Assembly (NCBI RefSeq): GCF_000380335.1
Contig: NC_021149.1
Location: forward strand, 496,001 to 560,000
Length of the DNA: 64,000 nt
Direction: 5' to 3'
Origin: Azotobacter vinelandii CA
Lineage (GTDB): Bacteria > Pseudomonadota > Gammaproteobacteria > Pseudomonadales > Pseudomonadaceae
Shown one piece after another: positions 26,754 through 36,593 of this stretch (within the stretch, counting starts at the first letter, position 1; every line of letters begins with the position of its first letter). The notes beneath the pieces are model-generated. The model ran no database searches. It was not told the DNA's origin and was given only the letters and a program-made list of their open reading frames with translations. A program made the position numbers and the translations under genes.

Positions 26754-27036
26754 GCAGACGGCCCGGTTCCTGCCTGACGTTCCCCGGATGGCGAGATTGC
26801 CCCCGACTTCCCTCCATAACCCATCGATTTTCCATGTTTTCCGCGCGGTTGGAGTATTGGCCAGGGCCGGGAAAGCATCCGTTCAACCGACGAGCGGCAC
26901 GTCGCGGGGAAGCCGCGAACCACCCATGGCTTGGAGATTTCCGGCCGTGTTCCTAGAATTTGTCGCGACTCGCCCTTCGTGGCGATTCCGAGCACTGGCC
27001 GTCGCCAGCTCCATTCCCTGCCATTGGCCAGCCGAT

Positions 27037-27930
27037 ATGTCCGATTTCGATTTCACCCAACGCTTTCTCTTCGACGACACCGACGTGCGTGGCGAGCTGG
27101 CAGACCTGCGCGGCAGTTACGCCGAGGTGCTGGCCAAGCATCCCTATCCCGAGCCGGTCGCCCAACTGCTCGGCGAGATGCTCGCCGCCGCCGCGCTGCT
27201 GGTCGGCACCCTCAAGTTCGATGGCCTGCTGGTGCTGCAGGCGCGCTCCCCGGGACCGATTCCCCTGCTCATGGTGGAATGTTCCAGCGAACGCGAGGTG
27301 CGCGGCATCGCCCGTTATCACGCCGAGCAGGTGGAGCCCGGCGCCGGGCTGCGCGAACTGATGCCCGAGGGCCTGCTGACCCTGACCATCGACCCGCGCC
27401 GGGGCCAGCGCTACCAGGGCATCGTCGAGCTGCGGGGCGAGAGCCTGGCTGACTGCCTGTCCGGTTATTTCGCCGATTCGGAGCAGTTGCCGACACGTTT
27501 CTGGCTCAATGCCGACGGTCGCCGCGCCCGTGGCCTCCTGCTCCAGCAACTGCCTGCCGACCGCCTGAAGGACGCCGAGGCGCGCACGCTCAACTGGGAG
27601 CACCTGGTCACCCTGGCCGATACCCTGACCGCCGAGGAACTGCTCGGGCTGGACAACGAGACCCTGTTGCGCCGGCTCTACCACCAGGAGGCGGTACGCC
27701 TGTTCGAGCCGCTGCCGCTGCGCTTTCGCTGCAGTTGTTCGCGCGAGCGCTCGGCCAACGCCCTGTCCAGCCTGGGGCAGGCGGATGCCGAACAACTGCT
27801 GCGCGAGCGCGACGGCCTGGTGGTGGTCGATTGCCAGTTTTGCAACCAGCGCTACGAGTTCGATGCCACCGATATCGCTCAACTGTTCGCCGGCGGCGGC
27901 AGCGGGGCGCCCTCGGCGACCCGCCACTGA
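27037..27930 (+). CDS. hslO: Hsp33 redox-regulated chaperone
   Basis: Cytosolic holdase chaperone switched on by oxidation, 297 residues. The carboxy-terminal zinc site is intact: Cys232 and Cys234 in RCSCSRE, Cys266 and Cys269 in [10 protein letters not shown]. The core shows [18 protein letters not shown] and the usual GLLTLTID. The start at 27037 gives the family's [20 protein letters not shown] opening. pckA follows in the same direction after a 254-nt gap, a neighbour pair also known in Pseudomonas. Confidence 0.96.
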   Translation: MSDFDFTQRFLFDDTDVRGELADLRGSYAEVLAKHPYPEPVAQLLGEMLAAAALLVGTLKFDGLLVLQARSPGPIPLLMVECSSEREVRGIARYHAEQVEPGAGLRELMPEGLLTLTIDPRRGQRYQGIVELRGESLADCLSGYFADSEQLPTRFWLNADGRRARGLLLQQLPADRLKDAEARTLNWEHLVTLADTLTAEELLGLDNETLLRRLYHQEAVRLFEPLPLRFRCSCSRERSANALSSLGQADAEQLLRERDGLVVVDCQFCNQRYEFDATDIAQLFAGGGSGAPSATRH

Positions 27931-28082
27931 TGCGTCGGCTCTCCGCCGCCCGGTGGCGCGGCGGATTCCTTCAGCGGATCGAATCCGCTTTCGGCACGGC
28001 CGGACCATCGGTTTTCGCCTGCGGACGGAGTGGCACGGAACCTTTGCCGGACTGGCGGCTCCTACTGTATCGGCGGCTTTTC

Positions 28083-28091
28083 TGGTAGAAT
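28083..28091 (+). promoter_or_regulatory. extended -10 promoter candidate for pckA
   Basis: TGGTAGAAT fits an extended -10 element; no clear -35 is seen at the right distance. It would place the transcript start near 28098, giving a leader of nearly 90 nt. Confidence 0.45.
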
Positions 28092-28117
28092 GACCGCACT
28101 TTTTTTATCTTTTCCCT

Positions 28118-28142
28118 GTAGCGCGACCGGATGTCGCGCTAC
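28118..28142 (+). promoter_or_regulatory. perfect hairpin in the pckA leader
   Basis: GTAGCGCGAC (28118-28127) is the exact reverse complement of GTCGCGCTAC (28133-28142), with a 5-nt loop. It follows a T-rich run and precedes GGAGGAA at 28153. Its position in the untranslated leader suggests control of pckA mRNA stability or translation. Confidence 0.6.
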
Positions 28143-28184
28143 AAAAACGTATGGAGGAATCGGCCACAAGCCGATCGGATGCAC

Positions 28185-29729
28185 ATGACGCAAGCCACTC
28201 AAGCCGTGTTTACCGACATCAGCGCCGCGCAACTGGTAGAAGAAGCCATCCGCCGAGGAGAAGGCGAACTGGCAGCCAACGGCTCTCTGGTGGTGCGGAC
28301 CGGCCATCGCACCGGGCGATCCCCGAGCGACCGCTTCATCGTCGAGGAACCGGGCAGCCAGCACAAGATCGCCTGGGGCAATATCAACCGTCCTTTCCCC
28401 ACCGACAGGTTCGACGCCCTCTGGCAACGTGTCGAAGCCTATCTCGCCGAGCGTGACCATTTCGTTTCGCACGTGCATGTAGGGGCCGATCCCGAATACT
28501 ACCTGGCGGTCAAGATGACCACCGAAACCGCCTGGCACAACCTGTTCGGCCGCTGCCTGTTCATCAACCCGGACAAGTTCAATCCCGCCGGCAAGGGCGA
28601 GTGGCGAATCCTCAACGCACCCGACTTCGAGTGCGTGCCGGAGCGCGACGGCACCAATTCGGACGGCTGCGTGATCATCAACTTCGCCGCCAAGAAGGTC
28701 CTGCTGGCCGGCATGCGCTACGCCGGCGAGATGAAGAAGGCGATGTTCTCCGTGCAGAACTTCCTGCTGCCGGAGGTCGACGTGCTGCCGATGCACTGCG
28801 CCGCCAACATGGGCGAGGAGGGCGACGTGACCCTGTTCTTCGGCCTGTCCGGAACCGGCAAGACCACCCTGTCCGCCGATCCGAGCCGTTACCTGATCGG
28901 CGACGACGAACACGGCTGGGGCGTGGGCACCGTGTTCAACATCGAGGGCGGCTGCTATGCCAAGTGCATCGACCTGTCCGAGAAGAACGAGCCGGTGATC
29001 TGGAACGCCATCAAGTTCGGCGCCGTGCTGGAGAACGTGGTGCTCGACGAGCGTTCGCGCCTGCCCGACTACGCCGACGGCAGCCTGACCCAGAACACCC
29101 GCGCCGCCTACCCGCGCGAGCTGATCGAGAAGCGCGTGCAGGAAAACCGCGCCGGCGAGCCGAATGCGGTGATCTTCCTCACCTGCGACCTGACCGGCGT
29201 GCTGCCCCCGGTGTCGATCCTCGACAACGAACAGGCGGCCTACCATTTCCTGTCCGGCTACACGGCGCTGGTCGGCTCCACCGAGATGGGTTCCGGCGAG
29301 GGCATCAAGTCGACCTTCTCCACCTGCTTCGGCGCGCCCTTCTTCCCGCGTCCGGCCGGCGAATACGCCGAACTGCTGATCAGGCGCATCCAGGGCTACG
29401 ACTCCAAGGTGTACCTGGTCAACACCGGCTGGACCGGCGGTGGCTACGGCGTCGGCAAGCGCTTCAACATCCCGACCACCCGCGGCGTGATCGCGGCGAT
29501 CCAGAGCGGCGCGCTGATCGGCGTCGAGACCGAGCGCCTGCCGATCATCAACCTGGACGTGCCGAAAACCGTGCCGGGCATCGACACCGAACTGCTCAAC
29601 CCGCGCAACACCTGGGCCGACAAGAGCGCCTACGACGAGGCGGCCCGCGCCCTGGCCAGGCAGTTCGTCGAGAACTTCAGGAAGTTCGACGTCTCCGACG
29701 CCATCCGCAACGCCGGCCCGTTGCTCTGA
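28185..29729 (+). CDS. pckA: phosphoenolpyruvate carboxykinase (ATP)
   Basis: ATP-dependent enzyme of gluconeogenesis converting oxaloacetate to phosphoenolpyruvate, 514 residues from the chosen start. Conserved sites are [12 protein letters not shown], the P-loop [11 protein letters not shown] (about 220-230), IGDDEHGWG and [14 protein letters not shown]. The opening [16 protein letters not shown] matches Pseudomonas homologues; an ATG at 28179 and an 18-codon extension from 28131 are less likely because the hairpin occupies that region. The strongest Shine-Dalgarno (28153) is unusually far upstream. Confidence 0.96.
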   Translation: MTQATQAVFTDISAAQLVEEAIRRGEGELAANGSLVVRTGHRTGRSPSDRFIVEEPGSQHKIAWGNINRPFPTDRFDALWQRVEAYLAERDHFVSHVHVGADPEYYLAVKMTTETAWHNLFGRCLFINPDKFNPAGKGEWRILNAPDFECVPERDGTNSDGCVIINFAAKKVLLAGMRYAGEMKKAMFSVQNFLLPEVDVLPMHCAANMGEEGDVTLFFGLSGTGKTTLSADPSRYLIGDDEHGWGVGTVFNIEGGCYAKCIDLSEKNEPVIWNAIKFGAVLENVVLDERSRLPDYADGSLTQNTRAAYPRELIEKRVQENRAGEPNAVIFLTCDLTGVLPPVSILDNEQAAYHFLSGYTALVGSTEMGSGEGIKSTFSTCFGAPFFPRPAGEYAELLIRRIQGYDSKVYLVNTGWTGGGYGVGKRFNIPTTRGVIAAIQSGALIGVETERLPIINLDVPKTVPGIDTELLNPRNTWADKSAYDEAARALARQFVENFRKFDVSDAIRNAGPLL

Positions 29730-29748
29730 GCCGCCGCGCCTGGTGAAG

Positions 29749-29772
29749 AAGCCGCCTCCGGGCGGCTTTTTC
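29749..29772 (+). terminator. rho-independent terminator after pckA
   Basis: AAGCCGCC-TCCG-GGCGGCTT stem-loop followed by TTTC, 20 nt after the stop. Confidence 0.9.
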
Positions 29773-29843
29773 ACGCCTGTTCGCCAGCTCCGCCGCGATG
29801 CCTGCCTGTTATGCTCAGGACCGGCATCTCGAAGGAGTGAGGC

Positions 29844-31289
29844 ATGGAACAGGGCGCTTTGCAGCTCTTGGGCTACCTGCTGGTGCTGATCCAGGCGCTG
29901 GGGGTGGCTGCGGCCGTCCACGCGGTGTTCACCGTGCGGACCGCGCAGGGAGCCATCGCCTGGGCCATCTCCCTGCTGTTCATGCCCTATCTCACCCTGC
30001 TGCCCTATCTGGTGTTCGGTCGCAGCCGTTTCGACGCCTATATCCGGGCGCGGCGCCAGGCCGACCGGCAGATGCGCCGGGCGATGGCCGAGCAGGACTG
30101 GCGTCCCTGGGTCGAGGAGGCCAAGGCGGCCCATGGCAGCATGGCTTCGCAGGATCTCAAGGTGCTGGCGCGCCTCGGCCGCCAGCCGCCACTGGGCAAC
30201 AACCGGGTGCGCCTGCTGATCGACGGCGAGGCCGCCTTCGCGGCGATTTTCGAGGCCGTCGCCCAGGCGCGCCAGGTGATCCTGCTGCAGTTCTTCATCG
30301 TCCGCGACGACCGCCTCGGCCGGCGTCTGCAGAGCCTGCTGCTGGAGCGGGCCGCCAGCGGCGTGCAGGTGTTCTTCCTCTACGACCGCGTCGGCTGCCA
30401 CGCCCTGCCGCGTCACTATGTGCAGCGTCTGCGCGCGGGAGGGGTGGCGATGCGGGCCTTTTCGGCCTCCGCGCGCAGCGGGCTGCTCAACCGCTTCCAG
30501 TTGAACTTCCGCAACCACCGCAAGCTGGTGCTGGTCGACGGCCAGCGCGGCTTTCTCGGCGGGATGAACGTCGGCGACGACTACCTGGGAAACAATCCGC
30601 GGCTCTCGCCCTGGCGCGATACCCAGGTGGAGCTGAGCGGGCCCGTGCTGGCCTGCCTGCAGGAGTCCTTCGCCGAGGACTGGTTCTGGACCACCCGGCA
30701 ACTGCCGCCGCTGCTGCTGCCGGAGCGCTATCCCGCCGGCGGGGTGCTCTGCCAACTGGTCGGCAGCGGCCCTGCCGATCCCCAGGAAACCGGCTCGCTG
30801 CAGTTCGTCGCGGCGATCAACGCGGCGCGTCGGCGGATCTGGCTGGCCAGTCCCTACTTCGTGCCCGACGAGTCGGTGTTCGCCGCCTTGCGCCTGGCGG
30901 CGCTGCGCGGGCTGGAGGTGCGCCTGCTGCTGCCGGCGCGGGCCGATCACCGGGTGGTCTACGCCGCTTCCAGCCTGTATGCCTTCGAGGCGCTCGAAGC
31001 GGGCATCCGGGTATTTCGCTATCTGCCGGGCTTCATGCACCAGAAGGTGCTGCTGATCGACGACGATACCGCGGCGGTGGGCAGCGCCAATCTGGACAAC
31101 CGCTCGTTCCGGCTGAATTTCGAACTGACCCTGTTCGTCCTCGATACCGCCTTCGCCGCTGAGGTGGAATGCATGCTGCAAAGGGATTTCAGCCGTTCCC
31201 GCGAGCTGGACAGGGGGGAGAGCCGCCGGGCGCACCGCCTGAAACGCCTGGGCATGCGGGTGGCGCGGCTGATTTCGCCGATCCTCTGA
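29844..31289 (+). CDS. cls: cardiolipin synthase
   Basis: Inner-membrane phospholipase-D family enzyme that joins phosphatidylglycerol molecules to cardiolipin, 481 residues. Two amino-terminal membrane segments lie at about 8-30 and 36-58. Two HKD motifs follow: [19 protein letters not shown] (His about 224) and [20 protein letters not shown] (His about 399). Spacing and length are typical of ClsA. It has its own GGAGTGAGGC ribosome site and strong terminators on both sides, so it is monocistronic. Confidence 0.94.
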   Translation: MEQGALQLLGYLLVLIQALGVAAAVHAVFTVRTAQGAIAWAISLLFMPYLTLLPYLVFGRSRFDAYIRARRQADRQMRRAMAEQDWRPWVEEAKAAHGSMASQDLKVLARLGRQPPLGNNRVRLLIDGEAAFAAIFEAVAQARQVILLQFFIVRDDRLGRRLQSLLLERAASGVQVFFLYDRVGCHALPRHYVQRLRAGGVAMRAFSASARSGLLNRFQLNFRNHRKLVLVDGQRGFLGGMNVGDDYLGNNPRLSPWRDTQVELSGPVLACLQESFAEDWFWTTRQLPPLLLPERYPAGGVLCQLVGSGPADPQETGSLQFVAAINAARRRIWLASPYFVPDESVFAALRLAALRGLEVRLLLPARADHRVVYAASSLYAFEALEAGIRVFRYLPGFMHQKVLLIDDDTAAVGSANLDNRSFRLNFELTLFVLDTAFAAEVECMLQRDFSRSRELDRGESRRAHRLKRLGMRVARLISPIL

Positions 31290-31294
31290 AAGCG

Positions 31295-31322
31295 AAAAGC
31301 CCGCCGAGGCGGGCGGGCTTTT
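31295..31322 (+). terminator. terminator after cls
   Basis: AAAAGCCCGCC-GAG-GCGGGCGGGCTTTT, a strong stem with A and T flanks that can work in both directions between the convergent cls and glycine-zipper genes. Confidence 0.9.
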
Positions 31323-31355
31323 GCGGATCGGCTGTCGCGCCGGACCGGGGCCGTA

Positions 31356-31814
31356 TCAGCGACGATGCTTGCTGTACTTGTAGGGGCCACGGTAGTGGCC
31401 TTTGCCGTGGTAATGGTGATGATGCTCGACACGGCGGCGACCGCGGTCGTCGTCATCGTCGTCGCCGTAGGCGTTGCCCAGGGCGCCGCCGCCGGCGCCG
31501 CCGAGCGCGGCGCCGATCACGCCGCCGGTGCGGCCGCCGACCGAGTTGCCGATAGCGTTGCCGCCGGCCGCGCCGAGCGCGCCGCCGATGGCCGCTTCGG
31601 TCCGGCTGCGCCGATCGGCGCCGATGCCGGCGCCGGCCGCGCCGCCGACGCCCGAGCCGATTACCGCGCCGGTGGAGCCGCCCAGGGCGCCACCGACGAC
31701 CGAACCCAATGTTCCGCCCAGTGCGCCGCCGACCGCTGCCTCGGTGTTGCCGCCAGCGAATGCCGCGCCGCTGATCAGGCCGAAGGAGAGCAGGAGTATG
31801 GGTGCGTACTTCAT
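31356..31814 (-). CDS. secreted glycine-zipper protein with acidic and histidine-rich tail
   Basis: A 152-residue exported protein of unknown function. The signal peptide (MKYAPILLLSFGLISGAAFA) is followed by about 95 residues of glycine-zipper repeats (GGALGGTLGSVVGGALGGST and similar). Then come a run of six aspartates, RGRRR, and VEHHHHYHGKGHYRG. Glycine zippers of this kind form membrane-associated helical bundles in outer-membrane proteins. The D6 and His clusters could bind divalent metal, an inference only. It is monocistronic. Confidence 0.8.
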   Translation of the reverse strand: MKYAPILLLSFGLISGAAFAGGNTEAAVGGALGGTLGSVVGGALGGSTGAVIGSGVGGAAGAGIGADRRSRTEAAIGGALGAAGGNAIGNSVGGRTGGVIGAALGGAGGGALGNAYGDDDDDDRGRRRVEHHHHYHGKGHYRGPYKYSKHRR

Positions 31815-32131
31815 GACGTGAACCTCAGTGGTGATGACGAGGCGATCCTCGCTGGAGTGCAGACACCTTGCAAGCGTTTTTTAGTGATTTTTCGATTTTT
31901 TCATTGCTTTGTAACTCATTGTTTGCTAAGGGGAACTTTGCTGAAACGGGACGGTCGATCCAATTTTGGGATTGTCCCGGCCGTTTTTCCGGCAGTCGCG
32001 GAATTTTCGGTTTTCCCGTGTTTTGGCGAGCGTTCCGTGAACCGCGGTGGAAGTTCTTCCGCTGGGAGCGAGTTCGTTCGCGATGCTTTTGGCCGCGAGG
32101 ATGAATCCGCTCCCGCATTTCGGCCCGAGGC
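31815..32131. other. AT-rich gap with one extragenic palindrome
   Basis: No gene is supported in these 317 nt. The left part (about 31865-31935) is unusually T-rich on the plus strand (TTTTTTAGTGATTTTTCG) and is the likely promoter region of the glycine-zipper gene. The right part carries a REP-like element at 32064-32115. Confidence 0.6.
32064..32115. repeat. REP-like palindrome, copy 1
   Basis: Imperfect inverted repeat of GGGAGCGAGTTCGTTCGCG with the sequence ending ATGAATCCGCTCCC. Two other members lie at 58131-58190 and 62447-62500; all share GAATCCGCTCC. Confidence 0.65.
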
Positions 32132-32797
32132 TCAGCACAATCCTTCGCACAGGGTCGCATAGCTCTCCACGGCGGCGAATTCCTCGGTGTCCTTCGGACC
32201 CTGGCGGCTGTCCGGCCGGCGTACCGCCAGCAAGTGGGCGATGCCGTAGCGCCGGGCGCTGCGCAGCACCGGCAGGCTGTCGTCGATGAACAGCGTGCGC
32301 GCCGGCGCGAAGCCGAAGTCCTGCTGCAGGGCGAACCAGAATTGCTGGTCCTCCTTGGGGAAGCCGTAGTCGTGGGCGCTGATCAGGCGCTCGAACCAGG
32401 GCGCCAGCTCGACTCGCTCCAGTTTCAGCGACAGCGAATCGCGGTGCGCGTTGGTGATCAGCGCGACGCGCTTGCCGGCGCCGCGCAGGGCCGCGAGGAG
32501 GCGGTCGGCCTCCGGGCGCAGGGCGATCAGGTGGGCGACCTCGCGCTTGAGTTCGACGACCGGCAGCTTCAGCTCGGCGCTCCAGAAGTCCAGGCAGTAC
32601 CAGGTCAGCCGGCCGGCATGCTCGCGAAACAGCGGCAGCAGTTCGCGTTCGGCCAGGGCGCGGCCGATGCCGTGGTGCTCGGCGTAGCGTCGCGGCAGGT
32701 GCTCCAGCCAGAAGTGGTTGTCGAAGTGCAGGTCGAGCAGGGTGCCGTCCATGTCGAGCAGGACGGTGTCGATTTCGCTCCAGGATAGCGGGGGCAT
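32132..32797 (-). CDS. yrfG: HAD-family GMP/IMP nucleotidase
   Basis: Cytosolic haloacid-dehalogenase phosphatase, 221 residues, of the YrfG group that dephosphorylates purine nucleotides. Motif I is LLDMDGTLLD with the nucleophile Asp15. Motif II is ITNAHRD, motif III GFPKED, and motif IV FIDDSLPVLRSA. Start 32797 has AAGAG upstream and gives the family start; a 13-codon extension to 32836 is open but without support. It is divergent from nudE. Confidence 0.87.
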   Translation of the reverse strand: MPPLSWSEIDTVLLDMDGTLLDLHFDNHFWLEHLPRRYAEHHGIGRALAERELLPLFREHAGRLTWYCLDFWSAELKLPVVELKREVAHLIALRPEADRLLAALRGAGKRVALITNAHRDSLSLKLERVELAPWFERLISAHDYGFPKEDQQFWFALQQDFGFAPARTLFIDDSLPVLRSARRYGIAHLLAVRRPDSRQGPKDTEEFAAVESYATLCEGLC

Positions 32798-32955
32798 GGC
32801 GGCTCTTGTCGGTGGAGGCTTCGGGAAGCGTGGCATGCGAAGGACCTGCGCGCCATCGGCCGGAGGCGAGCCGGATCGCGAGCCGGGTTATGATAACCAG
32901 CCACGAGGCTCCAGAAGAACGTCAATCGAGCCGCCCATCCAGTCGAGGAATGACT

Positions 32956-33522
32956 ATGCGCCAGAAACCCACCGTACTCGCTCGAGCGATCGTCGCGACC
33001 AGCCGTCTGTTTCGCGTCGAGGAATTGCAGTTGCGCTTCACCAATGGCGTCGAGCGCACCTATGAGCGTCTGGTGGGTACCGGCAGCGGCTACGGCGCGG
33101 TGATGGTCGTCGCGCTGATCGACGACCAGCACGCCCTGCTGGTGGAGGAGTACTGCGCCGGCACCGACGATTACCAGTTGTCCTTGCCCAAGGGACTGAT
33201 CGAGCCGGGCGAGGACGTGCTGGTGGCGGCTAACCGCGAGCTGAAGGAGGAGGCCGGCTACGGCGCCCATCAACTGGAGTACCTCACCGAGCTGTCCCTT
33301 TCGCCCGGCTACATGACCCAGAAGATCCAGGTGGTGCTGGCCCGCGACCTCTACCCCAAGCGCCTGCCGGGCGACGAGCCGGAGCCGATGCGGGTCGAGC
33401 GGGTCAACCTGCGCGAGCTGTCCGGTCTGGTCCGGCATGCGCAGTTCAGCGAGGGACGGGCCCTGGCCGCGCTCTATCTGGCGCGCGATCTGCTGGTTCA
33501 GCGCGGAGCGCTGGTCCTGTGA
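32956..33522 (+). CDS. nudE: ADP-sugar/ADP-compound Nudix hydrolase NudE
   Basis: Nudix pyrophosphatase of 188 residues hydrolysing ADP-ribose, Ap3A, NADH and similar compounds. The Nudix box is GLIEPGEDVLVAANRELKEE followed by AGY (about 78-100). Conserved SPGYMTQKI, typical of NudE, follows. GAGGA lies 6 nt before the chosen start; an ATG two codons earlier sits too close to it. The stop overlaps the GTG start of cysQ, so the two are translated together. Confidence 0.92.
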   Translation: MRQKPTVLARAIVATSRLFRVEELQLRFTNGVERTYERLVGTGSGYGAVMVVALIDDQHALLVEEYCAGTDDYQLSLPKGLIEPGEDVLVAANRELKEEAGYGAHQLEYLTELSLSPGYMTQKIQVVLARDLYPKRLPGDEPEPMRVERVNLRELSGLVRHAQFSEGRALAALYLARDLLVQRGALVL

Positions 33523-34343
33523 GCGCCGTTCCCTTCGCCCCGCTGATCGACCTGGTGCGCCAGGCCGGCGCCGCCATCCTGCCGTACTGGCGCATGGACG
33601 GTATCGACGTACAGGAAAAGGACGACGCCTCGCCGGTGACCGCCGCCGACCTGGCCGCGCACCGCGTGCTCTGCGCCGGCCTGCGGGCGCTCGAACCGAC
33701 GGTTCCGGTGCTCTCCGAGGAGGACTGCGCGATTCCCCTGGCCGAACGCGCCGGTTGGCGCCGCTGGTGGCTGGTCGACCCGCTGGACGGCACCAAGGAG
33801 TTCATCGCCGGCAGCGAGGAGTTCACCGTCAACGTCGCGCTGATCGAGGAGGGCCGGGTGCTGCTCGGCGTGGTCGGGGTGCCGGCGACCGGCTGCTGCT
33901 ATTTCGGCGGCGCCGGGCTCGGCGCCTGGAGCAGCGAGATGTCGGGCGTCGAACGGCCGATCGCCGTGCGTCGCGCGCCGGGCGAGGATTTCACCGTGGT
34001 CGCCAGCCGGCGGCACAGCAGTCCGGCCCAGGAGCGCCTACTGCAGGGGCTCGCCGCGCGTTTCGGCAACCTGCGGCTGACCAGCGTCGGCAGTTCGCTG
34101 AAGTTCTGCCTGCTCGCCGAGGGGCTGGCGGATTTCTATCCGCGCCTGGCGCCGACCTCGCAGTGGGACACCGCCGCCGCCCAGGGCGTGCTCGAGGGCG
34201 CCGGCGGCGAGGTGCTGGATCTGCAGGGCAGGGCGCTGGACTACGCGGCGCGCGCCGATTTCCTCAACCCGTCGTTCCTGGCTCTGCCGCGCACGGCCGG
34301 CTGGCGCGACGGGCTGCTCGAACTGGCGCGGACGCTGGAGTGA
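33519..34343 (+). CDS. cysQ: 3'(2'),5'-bisphosphate nucleotidase
   Basis: Inositol-monophosphatase-fold enzyme, 274 residues, that recycles the PAP formed in sulfate assimilation and coenzyme A use to AMP. Metal-binding motifs are LSEEDC (about 68), DPLDGTKEF (Asp87) and the carboxy-terminal QWDTAAAQGVLEGAGG. It begins with GTG inside GTGA, coupled to nudE. Order yrfG, nudE, cysQ, fabY is the same as in Pseudomonas. Confidence 0.94.
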   Translation: MSAVPFAPLIDLVRQAGAAILPYWRMDGIDVQEKDDASPVTAADLAAHRVLCAGLRALEPTVPVLSEEDCAIPLAERAGWRRWWLVDPLDGTKEFIAGSEEFTVNVALIEEGRVLLGVVGVPATGCCYFGGAGLGAWSSEMSGVERPIAVRRAPGEDFTVVASRRHSSPAQERLLQGLAARFGNLRLTSVGSSLKFCLLAEGLADFYPRLAPTSQWDTAAAQGVLEGAGGEVLDLQGRALDYAARADFLNPSFLALPRTAGWRDGLLELARTLE

Positions 34344-34373
34344 GAAAAGCCCGCGGGGGACGCCCCCCGCGGC
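34343..34373 (-). terminator. terminator after fabY (minus strand)
   Basis: CCGCGGGGG-ACG-CCCCCCGCGG stem. Reading on the minus strand it is followed by GCTTTTCTC, so it serves fabY; the plus-strand side has no U-tract for cysQ. Confidence 0.75.
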
Positions 34374-34385
34374 ACGGGACTCGCC

Positions 34386-36284
34386 TCAGTCGAGCATGTC
34401 GCCGAAGCGCTCGTCCTTGCGGAAGCGGATCGCCTGCTTGAAGCCGGGTACCTTGACGCCTTCCTCGTTCACTTCGATGGCATGCTCGTCGATCATGTCC
34501 TGGCCGAAGTTGTAGAGGATATCGAAACGCCCCTGCAGGACCTGCTCGTCGTAGCGGCGGGCTGCCTCGCGGGTGGCTTCGCGGCGCGAACGGTAATCGG
34601 CGAAGGCGGCTTCGCCGTGGCGCTTGCGCAGCATCTTCTCGGTGACCCGTGGCGACAGCAGCACGCCGGTGGCGTTGTTGCCGCCGAAGCCCTTGGAGTT
34701 GATGAAGCAGACATCCAGGTCGTCGCGGCGCACGTCCCGCATGGAAAGACGCAGGTGCTGGTCGTGGACGTCGTCGGCGAAGCGATCGACGGTCTTGATG
34801 CCGGGCAGCAGGCCGTACTTGAAGGTGCCGAGCGCGGAGATCAACTGGTCGCCGCTGGCGGTGGCCAGGGAGTGGCCGACATAGGCCTTGACCGCGGCGA
34901 CCGGCCAGTCGGCGATGCCGAAAGCTCCTGCGACGCGGTCGAGCAGTTCCGACTCGGTGACGCGGTTGGCCGGCGTGCTCGAACCGTGGGCATGGATGAA
35001 GCTGCGCTGGCGCACGCCGTCCTCGCCGACCAGTTGCATCGCGCTGGCCACCGCCTTGGCCACGGTCAGGTAGTTGCCCGGCCCGGGGGCGGAGATGGAC
35101 TTCTTGAAGCCGTCGGCGTTGACGAACACGTCCGGCACCGCGCCGTGGATATCGGCGCCCAGCTCCAGGGCCAGGGAATCGTCCATCAGCACCACGTACT
35201 GCGCCGCCTCGGCCAGGGTGAAGCCGCAGTTGGCGCCGAAGGGACGGCTGGCACGGCGGAAATCCACCTGGTCGCGGCCTTCGATGTGGCGCAGGCCTTC
35301 CTCGGTGGCCAGGGCGCCCATGGCCGCATAGCCCTCGACGATTTCCGGGGTGATCGGCGCTTCGGCGTTGCCGGCCACCACCACCCGCGCCTGGCCGGAG
35401 GTGATGACGTCGATGCCCTTCTGCAGGTTGTAGAGGAAGGTGGCGCAGGCGCCGGTGATGCTGCCGGTGCTGCCGACGCTGCCCAGCACGTAGGCGTTGA
35501 TGAAATCGGTGGGCATGCTGTTGAAGCCCAGCGGCAGTTGCTTGGAGGACACGCGGTGGCCCTTCAGGCGCGACTGCAGCAGGCCGCCGTAGCCGTTCTC
35601 GTCGAGCTGGCTCATGATGCTGCCGGAGAACACCGCCACCTCGTCGGGCTGCACGTGGTCGAGGATGGTCTGCCAGTCGATGCCGGTGGAGCGCAGCGCA
35701 TCGGTGGCGGCCACCACCGACAGTTGCAGGCCGCGCGGGTGGAAGCGCGAATTGTAGAGTTCCCCCGGCTCGAAGCCGGTGGGCAACTGGCCGGCGGACT
35801 TCACTGGCATCTCGCGGTAGCTGTCGACCTTGAATTCGCAACTGCCGTGGATGGTCACCCGCACCTGGTGCTCTTCCAGGGGCTCGACGCTCCAGTTGGC
35901 CGGCAGCGGCTCGGGCAGTTGCTTGGCGCTGGTGGTGAAGTGCAGCGGCTGGTCTTCGCCGGACAGGGTCAGGCTCTTGTGCCAGTGGGTGGCGTCGACG
36001 TCGAAATATTGCCGCTCGATGCGCCGGATCAGGGTCGCGGCGAGGATCCGTTCGCCATGGCGGCGCTCGATCTCGGCCGGGGTGAGGGTGGAGCCATCGC
36101 TGTCGCGGTATTGGCCATCGACCACGCTCACCAGCTTCATCATCACGGCCAGTCCGGCGAGGGTTTCCTGGCGGGCCTGGGGGGTGAGGGACTCGATGAC
36201 GGTGCGGCGGAAACCGTGGTGGAAGGAGCTGCGACCGGCTGAGTTGTAACCACCAAAACCAACGATGACAGGTAAGCGAGACAT
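34386..36284 (-). CDS. fabY: acetoacetyl-ACP synthase FabY (ketoacyl synthase)
   Basis: Large condensing enzyme of 632 residues, matching in size and neighbours the Pseudomonas FabY that starts fatty-acid synthesis from acetyl-CoA and malonyl-ACP in place of FabH. The active-site cysteine is in TGACATFLYN (about 280). Histidines are in FIHAHGSSTPANR (about 432) and AYVGHSLATASG (about 470). An amino-terminal extension of about 190 residues precedes the thiolase fold, as in the family. It is monocistronic, convergent with cysQ. Confidence 0.9.
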   Translation of the reverse strand: MSRLPVIVGFGGYNSAGRSSFHHGFRRTVIESLTPQARQETLAGLAVMMKLVSVVDGQYRDSDGSTLTPAEIERRHGERILAATLIRRIERQYFDVDATHWHKSLTLSGEDQPLHFTTSAKQLPEPLPANWSVEPLEEHQVRVTIHGSCEFKVDSYREMPVKSAGQLPTGFEPGELYNSRFHPRGLQLSVVAATDALRSTGIDWQTILDHVQPDEVAVFSGSIMSQLDENGYGGLLQSRLKGHRVSSKQLPLGFNSMPTDFINAYVLGSVGSTGSITGACATFLYNLQKGIDVITSGQARVVVAGNAEAPITPEIVEGYAAMGALATEEGLRHIEGRDQVDFRRASRPFGANCGFTLAEAAQYVVLMDDSLALELGADIHGAVPDVFVNADGFKKSISAPGPGNYLTVAKAVASAMQLVGEDGVRQRSFIHAHGSSTPANRVTESELLDRVAGAFGIADWPVAAVKAYVGHSLATASGDQLISALGTFKYGLLPGIKTVDRFADDVHDQHLRLSMRDVRRDDLDVCFINSKGFGGNNATGVLLSPRVTEKMLRKRHGEAAFADYRSRREATREAARRYDEQVLQGRFDILYNFGQDMIDEHAIEVNEEGVKVPGFKQAIRFRKDERFGDMLD

Positions 36285-36593
36285 AGCTCGGAAAACTCCT
36301 CACGCAAGAGAATTGCAGGCTCCGGAATCGGGGGCCGGTCGCTGGCGGAGTGGCCGATCCGGGGCCGGCCGCTGGCCCGGCCCCGAGGATCGACTACGCC
36401 GAAGCGAAGAATTTGAGATGTCCATGTAGACGGGATCGGCAACGATCGAGTCACGGTTACCGCAGGTCGCTCTTCGCTTGGCATTGTAGCGGCCTGGGAG
36501 TGAAGGCATCGACGGGCGATCTTAGCCGATTGTAGCTCCGGACTGCAGAGGGAAGGAGACGACCGCCGCCGTTGGCGGCGGCGGTCGTCGCGG
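36285..36593. other. fabY promoter region and metK terminator
   Basis: This 309-nt gap holds no gene. It contains the metK hairpin and two TACAAT -10-like hexamers on the minus strand (36488-36483 and about 36534-36529) that could drive fabY. Confidence 0.5.
36558..36589 (-). terminator. very strong hairpin after metK
   Basis: A perfect 14-bp stem, GACGACCGCCGCCG with its complement, closes a 4-nt loop five bases after the metK stop. There is no long U-tract, so termination would rest mainly on stem strength. Confidence 0.7.
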
